From an uncultured Bacillus sp. (GTDB lineage: Bacteria > Bacillota > Bacilli > Bacillales > DSM-1321), in the NCBI GenBank assembly GCA_934215995.1, contig CAKQBC010000078.1, positions 1 through 9,007 on the forward strand: DNA of 9,007 nt, in the 5' to 3' direction. This document shows, piece after piece, positions 1-6,838 of the stretch; within the stretch, counting starts at the first letter, position 1; every line of letters begins with the position of its first letter. The notes under the pieces are model-generated. The model was not told the origin of the DNA and ran no database searches. It worked only from the letters and a program-made list of their open reading frames with translations. A program made the position numbers and the translations under genes.

Positions 1-586
1 CTTCTGAATAGCCCGTCACCTTTTTCTCGACTGTCGAGAAACCGTCAATGATTGTATTGTCTTTCGGCTCATCCCCGTCAGCAAGGACTGTTTCCAGCTC
101 GGCCCATTTCAGGTCATCTCTCATGACTTTGTACTGGATTGACCTTAACTCTTCCTGAATTTCGCCCGATTGGGCATACAATTGCTTCAGTCGTTCATAT
201 TCCTTTTCAGTCAAAGGTTCCTTTTCCAGGTCCCTTACAGCAGATAAGTGTGAGAAATTCCCGATATCGGAAAGGAATTCTTCCGTTTTCGTCAATTCCA
301 TCGTCGAGAGCGGCAGCATGCCCACCAAGTGCTGTGCTTCATATGCCATCCTCCACACATCGGATAAAGCCGGAGATAGCGATTTCCTGGAGTTCATCGC
401 CAGCGTTGTCCCGATTTTGTCATTCAGTACATCCATCTGGTAAGAAAGATCATGGAACGACCTTTGGTAATTATTCTCTGCCGCTGTCAGAAGGGCCTCG
501 TTTTTCTGGTGTTCCTGATAGCCATAATAGGCCGTTCCCGCCAATCCGGCCGCAAGCACACCTATAATGATGAATTCTTTCTTCAT
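1..586 (-). CDS. ypeB: YpeB, SleB partner in spore germination (5' part only)
   Basis: The first 195 codons of YpeB are visible, and the frame runs off the window at base 1. The family is about 450 residues long, so the C-terminal PepSY-type repeats are outside. YpeB is needed for SleB to be made stable and localised in the spore, and it is degraded during germination. What can be seen is an ATG, a short basic N-terminus (MKKEF), one uncleaved hydrophobic segment at about residues 4-22, then a long charged, helix-rich stretch typical of the YpeB N-terminal domain. The start is fixed by a near-perfect ribosome binding site, AAGGAGGAGC (591-600). It begins 15 bases after the sleB stop, so the two are co-transcribed, as expected since they are known to depend on each other. 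The identity rests on both the sequence and the sleB context. Confidence 0.93.
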   Translation of the reverse strand, partial: MKKEFIIIGVLAAGLAGTAYYGYQEHQKNEALLTAAENNYQRSFHDLSYQMDVLNDKIGTTLAMNSRKSLSPALSDVWRMAYEAQHLVGMLPLSTMELTKTEEFLSDIGNFSHLSAVRDLEKEPLTEKEYERLKQLYAQSGEIQEELRSIQYKVMRDDLKWAELETVLADGDEPKDNTIIDGFSTVEKKVTGYSE

Positions 587-601
587 ACGTGCTCCTCCTT
601 T

Positions 602-1441
602 CTATTCACAGAAAATATGTTTGCCGATTTTTTTGATTTGGGGCCTTGACCAGATCCATTCGCTTGTTGCCGTTTCAGGATTGAAATAATACATGGCATT
701 CTCAGAAGGATCCATGCCATTGATTGCATCGATTACTGCATTGCGGGATTCCTCATCAGGCTCAAGGTAAATTTGCCCATCTGCCACCGCAGTGAAAGCG
801 AGCGGCTCAAAGATAATGCCCGAAACAGTATTCGGGAAGGAAGGGCTTTCGAGCCTATTAAGGATGACAGCCGCCACTGCCACCTTGCCTTCATATGGCT
901 CCCCTCTCGCTTCACCATGCACTGCCTGCGCAAGAAGCTGGACATCATTCTCCGAAAACCCGGCAGGTGTACTCGTTTTTTTCTGGGCGGTTGTTGTGGT
1001 TTTTTTCGCATTGCCAGACTTTTTGGCCGTCTGCTGTGTCTGGTTATTGACCTTTACCTGCTTTTCAATCGGTACATTCCCGTAATACGTGAACGTGTTG
1101 CCCTTATTGATTTGCTCATGCACCCATTGTTTATTGAAATTCGATGCTTTGACCAATTTGTTTTTTGTCGACTCCCCGGCAAGCCCGTCTATCGGCAAGC
1201 CGAATTCTTTTTGGAAGTTTCTTAGCGCCCAATAAGTGCCCCAGCCAAAGACCCCATCGATTTTCCCATTATAGTAAGCAATATTTTGGAGTCTTGCCTG
1301 CAGTTCAACTACATCATCGCCGACTGCCCCTTTTTGGATCACTTGATTGCTGAAGGCATTTGCCTGTCCGGGATCAGCCGTAAGCAACAGCAAAGCCGAC
1401 AATCCCCCGAATACAATACTTTTCCACAATTTGCTTTTCAC
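602..1441 (-). CDS. sleB: SleB, spore cortex-lytic transglycosylase
   Basis: SleB hydrolyses the muramic-delta-lactam-containing spore cortex during germination and is made in the forespore. Using the GTG at 1441 gives 279 residues. In order there are: a basic n-region and hydrophobic signal peptide ending near ANA (residue 29); a PG_binding_1 domain (about 37-98); a Thr/Lys/Gln-rich linker (about 130-160); and a Hydrolase_2 (SleB) catalytic domain (about 164-279). The catalytic domain has the motif HGEARGE, whose Glu177 is the expected catalytic acid, and the conserved end GKHIFC. An upstream GTG at 1450 is also possible, but AGGAG (1452-1456) lies only 1 base from it and 10 bases from the 1441 GTG, so 1441 is preferred. 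The domain layout and length match the family, and no damage is seen. ypeB follows after 15 bases. Sigma-G control is known for this operon in Bacillus. Confidence 0.95.
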   Translation of the reverse strand: MKSKLWKSIVFGGLSALLLLTADPGQANAFSNQVIQKGAVGDDVVELQARLQNIAYYNGKIDGVFGWGTYWALRNFQKEFGLPIDGLAGESTKNKLVKASNFNKQWVHEQINKGNTFTYYGNVPIEKQVKVNNQTQQTAKKSGNAKKTTTTAQKKTSTPAGFSENDVQLLAQAVHGEARGEPYEGKVAVAAVILNRLESPSFPNTVSGIIFEPLAFTAVADGQIYLEPDEESRNAVIDAINGMDPSENAMYYFNPETATSEWIWSRPQIKKIGKHIFCE

Positions 1442-1478
1442 GCACTGCACACTCCTAACTTAAATATGGAAGTAGGCA

Positions 1479-1508
1479 TATTGTTTTTCCATATGGAGCT
1501 TTTTATTC
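1479..1508 (-). promoter_or_regulatory. Candidate sigma-G-like promoter of sleB-ypeB
   Basis: On the minus strand, GAATA (1504-1508) fits the sigma-G -35 consensus GHATR. It is followed 18 bases later by AACAATA (1479-1485), which matches 5 of 7 positions of CATWMTA. Transcription would start near 1471, leaving about a 30-base leader with the ribosome binding site at 1452-1456. The geometry is good but the -10 is imperfect. Sigma-G control is known for sleB in relatives; the exact site is inferred. Confidence 0.35.
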
Positions 1509-1520
1509 TTTTTCTGCACA

Positions 1521-1557
1521 AAAAAAACTATTCACCTGTTCCTTGCGGTGAATAGTT
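1521..1557 (-). terminator. Rho-independent terminator after prsW
   Basis: An 11-bp perfect stem, AACTATTCACC with GGTGAATAGTT (arms 1547-1557 and 1526-1536), has a 10-base loop and is followed on the minus strand by an uninterrupted T run (about 1521-1527). The upstream arm touches the prsW stop codon (1557-1559). This separates prsW from sleB. Confidence 0.9.
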
Positions 1558-2225
1558 CAGCCGGACCTTCCGGAGGCGTGGATATCTGAAAGCGTCCTTG
1601 CTTTCTTGACTTTCCAGATGCCTAGGCACCAAAGAAAAATCATGAATGGCCCAATAAAGTAAATCCAATGTGTCTCCCTATCAAGAATATAGTCATACAT
1701 GCCGTGGAGCAGGATCGGCAGGATGAGCGCCAAAAGCAAATACCATTTCCCATTCCCTGTGCCGAATTTACTTTTGCCATAATAGTATCCCATCACAATC
1801 CCAAACAGGCAGTGACTGGACACCGGAAGCAACGCTCTCCCGAAGGCAAACTCCACTCCGTTGGCAAACAGGTAGAAAATATTCTCAGCGGACGCAAAAC
1901 CCAGCGATACAGCCGAAGCGTATACGATGCCATCATACGGCTCGTCAAACGACATATGGGAATATATCATGAAATACATGATGAACCATTTAAAGAATTC
2001 TTCCAAAAACCCTGTCATCAAAAACGATGTCAGCAAATCGCTGGACGTAATCTGTTCAGCTTGCCACACATATTGCATGAACATGATCGGGAACACAAGA
2101 ATTGCCCCGAACAGAAAAGCCCTGAATACGACAGCGAAAGGTTCAATCCCATAGTGATCCTTAATATATAGATAGCTCAATAGCGCAAGCCCTGGAGCTA
2201 TGCCCGCTGTTAAGATGACCAGCAC
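1557..2225 (-). CDS. prsW: PrsW, glutamic-type intramembrane protease for anti-sigma-W factor
   Basis: PrsW makes the first (site-1) cut in RsiW, which leads to release of sigma-W under envelope stress. Starting at GTG 2225 gives 222 residues, close to the roughly 218 of B. subtilis PrsW. It is a multi-pass membrane protein with the family motifs: EEFFK (Glu75, Glu76, Lys79), a FASAEN block (Glu114), His138, and HGMYD (His174, Asp178). The GTG start has AAGGGAG 8 bases upstream, and homology begins exactly there (VLVILTAGIAPG). The frame stays open 52 codons further upstream to 2381, but that extension is translated out of the ansA terminator and lacks family similarity, so it is rejected. 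It lies between ansA and sleB with its own terminator. No clear promoter was found in 2226-2363. Confidence 0.94.
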   Translation of the reverse strand: MLVILTAGIAPGLALLSYLYIKDHYGIEPFAVVFRAFLFGAILVFPIMFMQYVWQAEQITSSDLLTSFLMTGFLEEFFKWFIMYFMIYSHMSFDEPYDGIVYASAVSLGFASAENIFYLFANGVEFAFGRALLPVSSHCLFGIVMGYYYGKSKFGTGNGKWYLLLALILPILLHGMYDYILDRETHWIYFIGPFMIFLWCLGIWKVKKARTLSDIHASGRSG

Positions 2226-2363
2226 GGAACTCTCTCCCTTTCTTATCCTTCTGTAATTCCTACCATCGTACCATGTTTCAGCGATTCTTGCATCGGCTGC
2301 AGGCCCCGCCGGCCGATTTATGATGCATCCTTTTTTCCTCTGCAGGTACAGCCAAGAAATCAT

Positions 2364-2409
2364 AAAAAAAGTGAACAGCAAGTGTTTTCACTTAGTGTTC
2401 ACTTTTTTT
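2364..2409 (-). terminator. Strong symmetric terminator after ansA
   Basis: The hairpin has an outer 7-bp stem, GTGAACA/TGTTCAC (2371-2377, 2396-2402), a 2x2 internal loop, then an inner stem AAGTG/CACTT closed by TTTT. It is flanked by seven A on one side and seven T on the other, so it would work in either direction. It sits directly after the ansA stop (2411-2413) and ends the ypdA-ansA region. Confidence 0.92.
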
Positions 2410-2410
2410 A

Positions 2411-3379
2411 TCAATATGAGAAATCGGCTTGTGAAACCTCCGGCTTGGATGCCAGCAATACTGCCAGTTTGATTCGGGCTTTCTTGCTGTCATAGTCTTC
2501 ACCGAGGATGACCCCGCGCATCATCAGGTCATGGGCACTTCCTTCATAGCCATAAGAAGGATATACTTTCCCTTCCTCTGCGCTTGTTGTCATAATGATG
2601 GCAACTTGTCCATCCAAAGCTTTTTGGATCGATTGCATCATCCAGGGAGTCACTTGCCCGCGGCCGACGCCTTCCAGCACAATCCCTTTTGCACCTGCTG
2701 CCACCGCTGCATCGATGAATACGCCATCTTGTCCGGTATGGCATTTTATTATATCCACCCGATTAAGGCTTCTGTTGATTTCATAGCTTTCTTTCCGGAT
2801 TGGCTTCTGATAGATGCTGACCAGGTCATTATCGATGATGCCCAAGTAGCCGTACCCGAATGATTCAAACCCTTGTACATTGGAAGCATGCACTTTCTTC
2901 ACATACTTGGCCGAATAAATCCGCTCATTGAAGACAACCACTACACCAACGTTATGCAGCTGTTCACTGGATGCAGTATAAATCGAATTCTTCAGGTTAG
3001 AGAACACATCTGTTCCCACGTCCTGAGGGGATCGCTGTGAACCGGTCACAACGATCGGCCGGTGGTCATTGATGGTTAGGTCCAGAAAATAGGCTGTTTC
3101 CTCCAGGCTGTCCGTCCCATGGGTGACAACAATCCCATTCACCGTTTCATCCTTCAGTTCCTCTTCAATCGCTTCCCTGATCAGGTTCATGGCATCAAAG
3201 TTAATATGCATAGAAGGAAGCTGCATAATATCAATAATTTTTATATCGTATCCTTCCGGCAGGTCGCATAACGCAGCAAGATCTTCCCCGCTGATGGCCC
3301 CCGAGGCCAAAAGTCCGGCAGAGATTTCCTTGCTCGCTATCGTTCCCCCGGTTGTGATCAGAGTGATTTTTTTTGTCAT
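2411..3379 (-). CDS. ansA: L-asparaginase, cytoplasmic
   Basis: Hydrolyses L-asparagine to L-aspartate and ammonia. The 322-residue protein has both active-site signatures of the bacterial asparaginase/glutaminase family. TGGTIAS is at residues 10-16 (nucleophile Thr13), and VVTHGTDSLEETA is at about 84-96 (Thr89 and Asp90). There is no signal peptide, which points to a cytoplasmic enzyme rather than the secreted AnsZ type. The length is normal and the frame is intact. The ATG at 3379 is preceded by TTGAGGTG with about 8 bases of spacing. It lies 92 bases after ypdA with no terminator between them, so read-through from ypdA is likely. A 9-bp inverted repeat abuts its ribosome binding site. 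In B. subtilis ansA sits elsewhere, with ansB; here it lies next to glutamate dehydrogenase and YpdA. The choice between ansA and a paralogue name is by similarity only. Confidence 0.93.
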   Translation of the reverse strand: MTKKITLITTGGTIASKEISAGLLASGAISGEDLAALCDLPEGYDIKIIDIMQLPSMHINFDAMNLIREAIEEELKDETVNGIVVTHGTDSLEETAYFLDLTINDHRPIVVTGSQRSPQDVGTDVFSNLKNSIYTASSEQLHNVGVVVVFNERIYSAKYVKKVHASNVQGFESFGYGYLGIIDNDLVSIYQKPIRKESYEINRSLNRVDIIKCHTGQDGVFIDAAVAAGAKGIVLEGVGRGQVTPWMMQSIQKALDGQVAIIMTTSAEEGKVYPSYGYEGSAHDLMMRGVILGEDYDSKKARIKLAVLLASKPEVSQADFSY

Positions 3380-3393
3380 TTATTCTACACCTC

Positions 3394-3424
3394 AATACCC
3401 ATAATACTATTACTCATGGGTATT
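3394..3424. repeat. 9-bp inverted repeat upstream of ansA
   Basis: AATACCCAT (3394-3402) and ATGGGTATT (3416-3424) are perfect inverted copies separated by 13 bases, with arm centres 22 bases apart (about two helical turns). The repeat touches the ansA ribosome binding site GAGGTG (3388-3393). No T run follows it on either strand, so it does not look like a terminator. It could be an operator or an RNA hairpin next to the ribosome binding site. Confidence 0.6.
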
Positions 3425-3471
3425 TGCCTACTCCCTCTTTTGGCTGGATGCGCATTACCGGAAGGGCCCGG

Positions 3472-4446
3472 TTATTGTTTGCGCCCCTTCAGGCAGGCCG
3501 CAATCAGCCCTCCGTGGAACTTTCCATTTTCGATAAAAATTTCATTGGCATTGTTGCCCGCAGCTATGACGCCCGCAATGAAAAGCCCCTTTATATTGGT
3601 TTCCATCGTGTCCGGGTCATAAGCAGGCCGGCCGGTTTCCAGATCGATTTCCACACCCATGGAACTGAGGAATGAATGGTCCGGATGATAGCCGATCATG
3701 GCGAATACGAAATCTGCCTTTGCTTCTTTCTTCTCTTTTTTATTGACCATGTATTCAATGCTCTTCTCATTGATCCGCAGGACATCCGCATTGAATTCCA
3801 TCAGGATGGTCCCTTTACGCACCAATGAATCGAACTCAGGAAGAATCCACGGCTTGATGCTCGGGGAATATACATCGCCCCTATAAAGGACAGTGACACG
3901 CGCACCCGCTTTCACAAGTTCCAAGGCAGCATCAACGCTTGAATTTTTCCCGCCGATGACAGTCACATCACAATCAAAGTAAGGATGGGCTTCTTTAAAA
4001 TAGTGGAACACATGCGGCCGCTCTTCACCCGGTACCCCGAGCAGGTTCGGCTGGTCATAATAGCCTGTTGCAGCCACAACGACGGATGATGCGTAACGGC
4101 CCTTTTCTGTCTGCACCAGAAACAGCCCATCCCCGTTTTTCTCTACTTTTTCAACCTTCTCAAAAGGGTTGATCCGTATGCCCTTCCTTTTGACCACTTC
4201 CCTGTAATATGCCAAAGCCTGGTTCCTTACAGGTTTTCTGTTTTCTGTTATAAAAGCGACATCCCCGATTTCCAGCTTATCGCTACTGCTGAAAAACGTT
4301 TGGTGCGTAGGATAATTGTACAAGGAATTCACAACGTTTCCCTTCTCGATCACAAGGACATCCATCCCTTGCTCCTGCAGGGCGATTGCAGCCGCAAGCC
4401 CGCATGGGCCGCCTCCGATGATAATCGCTTCCTCTCTGTTCATCAT
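3472..4446 (-). CDS. ypdA: YpdA/Bdr, NADPH-dependent bacilliredoxin (bacillithiol disulfide) reductase
   Basis: A 324-residue FAD-dependent pyridine-nucleotide oxidoreductase of the YpdA family, which recycles oxidised bacilliredoxin/bacillithiol disulfide with NADPH. Visible features, numbered from 4446, are: an N-terminal FAD-binding GGGPCGL (11-17) with the family-specific Cys14; an ATGYYD block (126-131); a second Rossmann motif VIGGKNSSVDAA (163-174) for NADPH; and a C-terminal FAD contact GLFIAGVI (287-294). There is no CxxC redox pair, which separates it from thioredoxin reductase. AGGAG (4453-4457) is 6 bases from the ATG at 4446 and 9 from a second ATG at 4443, so either may be used. 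It follows gudB, as in B. subtilis, after 100 bases that hold a hairpin. Acts in the cytosol in thiol redox homeostasis. Confidence 0.93.
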   Translation of the reverse strand: MMNREEAIIIGGGPCGLAAAIALQEQGMDVLVIEKGNVVNSLYNYPTHQTFFSSSDKLEIGDVAFITENRKPVRNQALAYYREVVKRKGIRINPFEKVEKVEKNGDGLFLVQTEKGRYASSVVVAATGYYDQPNLLGVPGEERPHVFHYFKEAHPYFDCDVTVIGGKNSSVDAALELVKAGARVTVLYRGDVYSPSIKPWILPEFDSLVRKGTILMEFNADVLRINEKSIEYMVNKKEKKEAKADFVFAMIGYHPDHSFLSSMGVEIDLETGRPAYDPDTMETNIKGLFIAGVIAAGNNANEIFIENGKFHGGLIAACLKGRKQ

Positions 4447-4470
4447 TCCCCACTCCTGTCCAATTGCTGA

Positions 4471-4507
4471 ATTAAGAAAACTCCTACCATGAAAGATAGA
4501 AGTTTTC
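4471..4507 (-). terminator. Probable terminator after gudB
   Basis: On the minus strand, GAAAACTTCTATC (4495-4507) pairs with GGTAGGAGTTTTC (4476-4488). The result is a 13-bp stem with two G-U pairs and a 6-base loop. The U tract is weak (the stem's own TTTTC, then TTAAT), so termination may be partial and some gudB transcripts may continue into ypdA. Confidence 0.6.
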
Positions 4508-4546
4508 AGTAGTATTGTTATAAAAAACGGGTTGTTCTATTCTGCT

Positions 4547-5821
4547 TTAGATCCAGCCTCTGAATCGGGAGGCTTCCGCCATCTTCCTAACGCCCACCAT
4601 ATAGGCAGCAAGCCGCATATCGACTTTTCTGGACTCAGAAAGCGCATAGATTGATGCAAACGCCTTTACGAGGATCGCTTCCAGCTTTTCTTCCACTTCC
4701 TGCTCCGTCCAATAATAGCCCTGGTTGTTCTGCACCCATTCGAAATAGGAGACTGTCACACCGCCCGAGGAAGCCAGCACATCGGGAACAAGCAAAATGC
4801 CCCTGTCGGTCAGTATTTGCGTACCTTCTATCGTTGTCGGTCCATTGGCCGCTTCCACAACGATTTTTGCTTTTATTTTATGGGCATTTTCCTCTGTAAT
4901 CTGGTTTTCGATTGCAGCCGGAACAAGGATATCGCAATCGAGTTCAAGCAGCTCCTTATTAGTGATTGTATTATTGAACAGATTAGTCACTGTCCCGAAG
5001 CTGTCCCTCCGGTCAAGCAAATAATCGATGTCCAGTCCGTCCGGATCATAGAGACCGCCGTAGGCATCCGAAATGCCGACCACTTTTGCCCCGGCGCCAT
5101 GCATGAATTTCGCCAGGAAGCTTCCGGCGTTGCCGAAGCCCTGTACAACCACCCTTGCTCCCTTCAATTCAATGCCGCGTTTTTTGGCCGCTTCCCTAAT
5201 GCAGATCGTCACACCTTTTGCAGTGGCCGTTTCCCTGCCATGGGAACCTCCGAGAACCAGCGGTTTCCCGGTAATGAAGCCAGGGGAATTAAATTCGTCC
5301 ATTCGGCTGTATTCATCCATCATCCAAGCCATAATCTGCGAATTAGTGAATACATCAGGTGCGGGAATATCTTTCGTAGGCCCCACAATTTGGCTGATGG
5401 CCCTTACATATCCCCTGCTCAGCCTCTCTAATTCACCGAACGACATCGTACGGGGATCACAAACAATCCCGCCTTTTCCTCCCCCGTATGGAAGGTCGAC
5501 AATGCCGCACTTCAGGCTCATCCAAATCGACAGCGCCTTCACTTCCCTTTCTGTAACATTCGGGTGAAAGCGGATTCCGCCTTTGGTCGGACCCACGGAA
5601 TCATTATGCTGCGCTCTATATCCAGTAAATATTTTCGTACTGCCATCATCCATTTTCACGGGTATTTTAACAGTCAGTAACCGGAGAGGCTCCTTTAATA
5701 GCTCATATACTTCTTCCGGATATCCCAATTTCTCCAAAGCCTTATGAATGACTGTCTGTGTCGAAAGCAACACATCATTCACCTTCGAATTATTGTGTTC
5801 AACATTTTTTTCAGTAGCCAC
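4547..5821 (-). CDS. gudB: NAD-specific glutamate dehydrogenase
   Basis: Catalyses oxidative deamination of glutamate to 2-oxoglutarate and ammonia with NAD, for growth on glutamate-family amino acids. The GTG at 5821 gives 424 residues, the normal length. AGGAGG lies 7 bases upstream, so an in-frame TTG at 5848 is not used. Motifs include GPTKGGIRFHP (substrate-binding Lys80), the PYGGGKGG block (catalytic Lys116), PAPDV (Asp156), and the NAD-binding GFGNAGS in the C-terminal Rossmann domain. It ends in the conserved EASRFRGWI. Around residues 88-104 the sequence has a single VKA, without the 9-bp duplication that inactivates gudB in the B. subtilis 168 laboratory strain. The enzyme should therefore be active. 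It lies between mecB and ypdA, as in B. subtilis, which favours gudB over rocG. Confidence 0.95.
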   Translation of the reverse strand: MATEKNVEHNNSKVNDVLLSTQTVIHKALEKLGYPEEVYELLKEPLRLLTVKIPVKMDDGSTKIFTGYRAQHNDSVGPTKGGIRFHPNVTEREVKALSIWMSLKCGIVDLPYGGGKGGIVCDPRTMSFGELERLSRGYVRAISQIVGPTKDIPAPDVFTNSQIMAWMMDEYSRMDEFNSPGFITGKPLVLGGSHGRETATAKGVTICIREAAKKRGIELKGARVVVQGFGNAGSFLAKFMHGAGAKVVGISDAYGGLYDPDGLDIDYLLDRRDSFGTVTNLFNNTITNKELLELDCDILVPAAIENQITEENAHKIKAKIVVEAANGPTTIEGTQILTDRGILLVPDVLASSGGVTVSYFEWVQNNQGYYWTEQEVEEKLEAILVKAFASIYALSESRKVDMRLAAYMVGVRKMAEASRFRGWI

Positions 5822-5870
5822 ACCAGGACCTCCTAAACTATCTATCAATTAGAGAATAGTAGAATTATTC

Positions 5871-5887
5871 TTACCTTAAGTATAACA
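5871..5887 (-). promoter_or_regulatory. Candidate extended -10 sigma-A promoter of gudB
   Basis: The minus strand reads TGTTATACT (5879-5887), an extended -10 (TGnTATACT, 5 of 6 to TATAAT). It lies about 58 bases before the GTG start. No good -35 is present, but an AT-rich tract at about 5898-5922 could act as an UP-like element. The start site would be near 5872. Confidence 0.55.
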
Positions 5888-6020
5888 CCTTCATAAGTTT
5901 TAATTAAATAATATATAAAACATTCAGAAACGACGTTCTTTTCTTTCTTTTCCTTATCCAGGCTTAATGTAAACCCCATATTCCAACCGCTTCCCTATCT
6001 GGACCGGAATGCGCTCAAGG

Positions 6021-6052
6021 CAAAAGAAAAGAGAAAACAAAACCGTTTTCTC
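6021..6052 (-). terminator. Rho-independent terminator after mecB
   Basis: GAGAAAAC (6045-6052 read on the minus strand) pairs with GTTTTCTC (6031-6038) across a 6-base loop, 10 bases after the mecB stop. It is followed by TTTTCTTTTG. The 8-bp stem plus T-rich tail supports termination before gudB. Confidence 0.8.
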
Positions 6053-6062
6053 CAAATGACAA

Positions 6063-6650
6063 TCAGAATATTTCATTCATTGCTTCAATCGCATTCCCCT
6101 TCAGAATCAGCTTCCCATAATTTTCAATGAATACTGGGGAATAAGAAGATAAAGAACCGTATTCTTGTATTATAGGAATATAATGATTATAGGCTTCTAT
6201 CGCAACATTCTTGAAATGCATGCAATACAACCCGTCTATATGATAGAGGCTGCTCTTTGCTTCATTCGCCATCTTTCCGATCACCCTGCACATCTGCACA
6301 ACATCCTCTATGTCTGCGAATGTGTAGACCGCACTGCGCTTTGCTTCGTCAGGCATGCAGCCTTCACTATAAAAAACATCTTCATCATCTTCACAAAACG
6401 GATAATCCTCATCTTTGGAAACAATCATGATCAATCCCTGTTCCTGCTGCAATGAATAGATTTCCACAGCAATCGAACCCGCCAACATGAAACCGAACTC
6501 CCTGCATGCTTCATTAACGATTTCCTGGACAATATCATGCACTTTTTCGCAGTCAACCTTCAGATCCTCAGCAGTTATGCCCTTCTCAAGCAATTCATCC
6601 AGGGTCAAATAGATTTTCAGTTTTTCATCATTCCATTTCATCAGTTTCAC
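6063..6650 (-). CDS. mecB: MecB (YpbH), MecA-family Clp adaptor protein
   Basis: A 195-residue paralogue of MecA, which targets substrates to the ClpC unfoldase/ClpP protease; MecB (YpbH) in B. subtilis is 194 residues. The N-terminal substrate-binding part (about 1-80) is followed by an acidic Asp/Glu-rich linker (about 80-100) and the C-terminal ClpC-binding domain (about 108-195). The latter ends in the typical block YGKLILKGNAIEAM. The GTG at 6650 is chosen over the ATG at 6641 for two reasons: AGGGGG lies 8 bases before it, and the alignment with YpbH begins there (MKL.K.N versus MRLERLN). The gene sits just upstream of gudB, as in B. subtilis. It has its own candidate promoter and terminator and so is probably monocistronic. 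The identification as MecB rather than MecA rests on position and length. Confidence 0.9.
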   Translation of the reverse strand: MKLMKWNDEKLKIYLTLDELLEKGITAEDLKVDCEKVHDIVQEIVNEACREFGFMLAGSIAVEIYSLQQEQGLIMIVSKDEDYPFCEDDEDVFYSEGCMPDEAKRSAVYTFADIEDVVQMCRVIGKMANEAKSSLYHIDGLYCMHFKNVAIEAYNHYIPIIQEYGSLSSYSPVFIENYGKLILKGNAIEAMNEIF

Positions 6651-6671
6651 CCGAATGGCCCCCTACATTTA

Positions 6672-6704
6672 TAAACACTTTCCTTTATCATATGAATGTG
6701 TTTA
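6672..6704. repeat. Imperfect inverted repeat around the mecB -10 region
   Basis: TAAACACTTTC (6672-6682) and GAATGTGTTTA (6694-6704) are inverted copies with one mismatch in 11 positions, separated by 11 bases. The -10 hexamer proposed for mecB lies in and beside the spacer, a position typical of a repressor operator. Confidence 0.5.
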
Positions 6705-6716
6705 GTCTCTGTGCAA
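6687..6716 (-). promoter_or_regulatory. Candidate sigma-A promoter of mecB
   Basis: On the minus strand, TTGCAC (6711-6716) and TATGAT (6687-6692) are 18 bases apart. The -10 matches 5 of 6 positions; the -35 has only the TTG core. The start site would be near 6680, about 30 bases before the GTG start. Confidence 0.45.
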
Positions 6717-6838
6717 GGCAGCATGAAAAACCATCCTTTCCCTTGAAGTGGCCGGCAGGGGCATACATTTCGAACAGCCGCTCAAGGAACAGAACACTAC
6801 GATTCAAACGACCCAAATAGGAATCGGCCCCGCAAACG

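Noticed and set aside
139..567. A plus-strand frame of 142 codons opposite ypeB
   Set aside because: The minus strand clearly encodes YpeB with a strong ribosome binding site. The plus frame is Pro/Ser-rich and has no ribosome binding site.
1451..1469. CATATTTA (minus strand) as the sleB -10 element
   Set aside because: Transcription would start within the ribosome binding site, so the upstream AACAATA is the better candidate.
1668..2171. A 167-codon plus-strand frame opposite prsW
   Set aside because: It is the antisense of a well-supported membrane protease gene with no start signal or family features of its own.
2292..2317. ATCGGC/GCCGAT inverted repeat in the prsW upstream region
   Set aside because: The arms are only 6 bp in a GC-rich patch, there is no T run, and there is no clear promoter nearby; this is within chance expectation.
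4817..5431. A 204-codon plus-strand frame opposite gudB
   Set aside because: It is a long antisense frame of a conserved gene; length alone is explained by the codon use of gudB.
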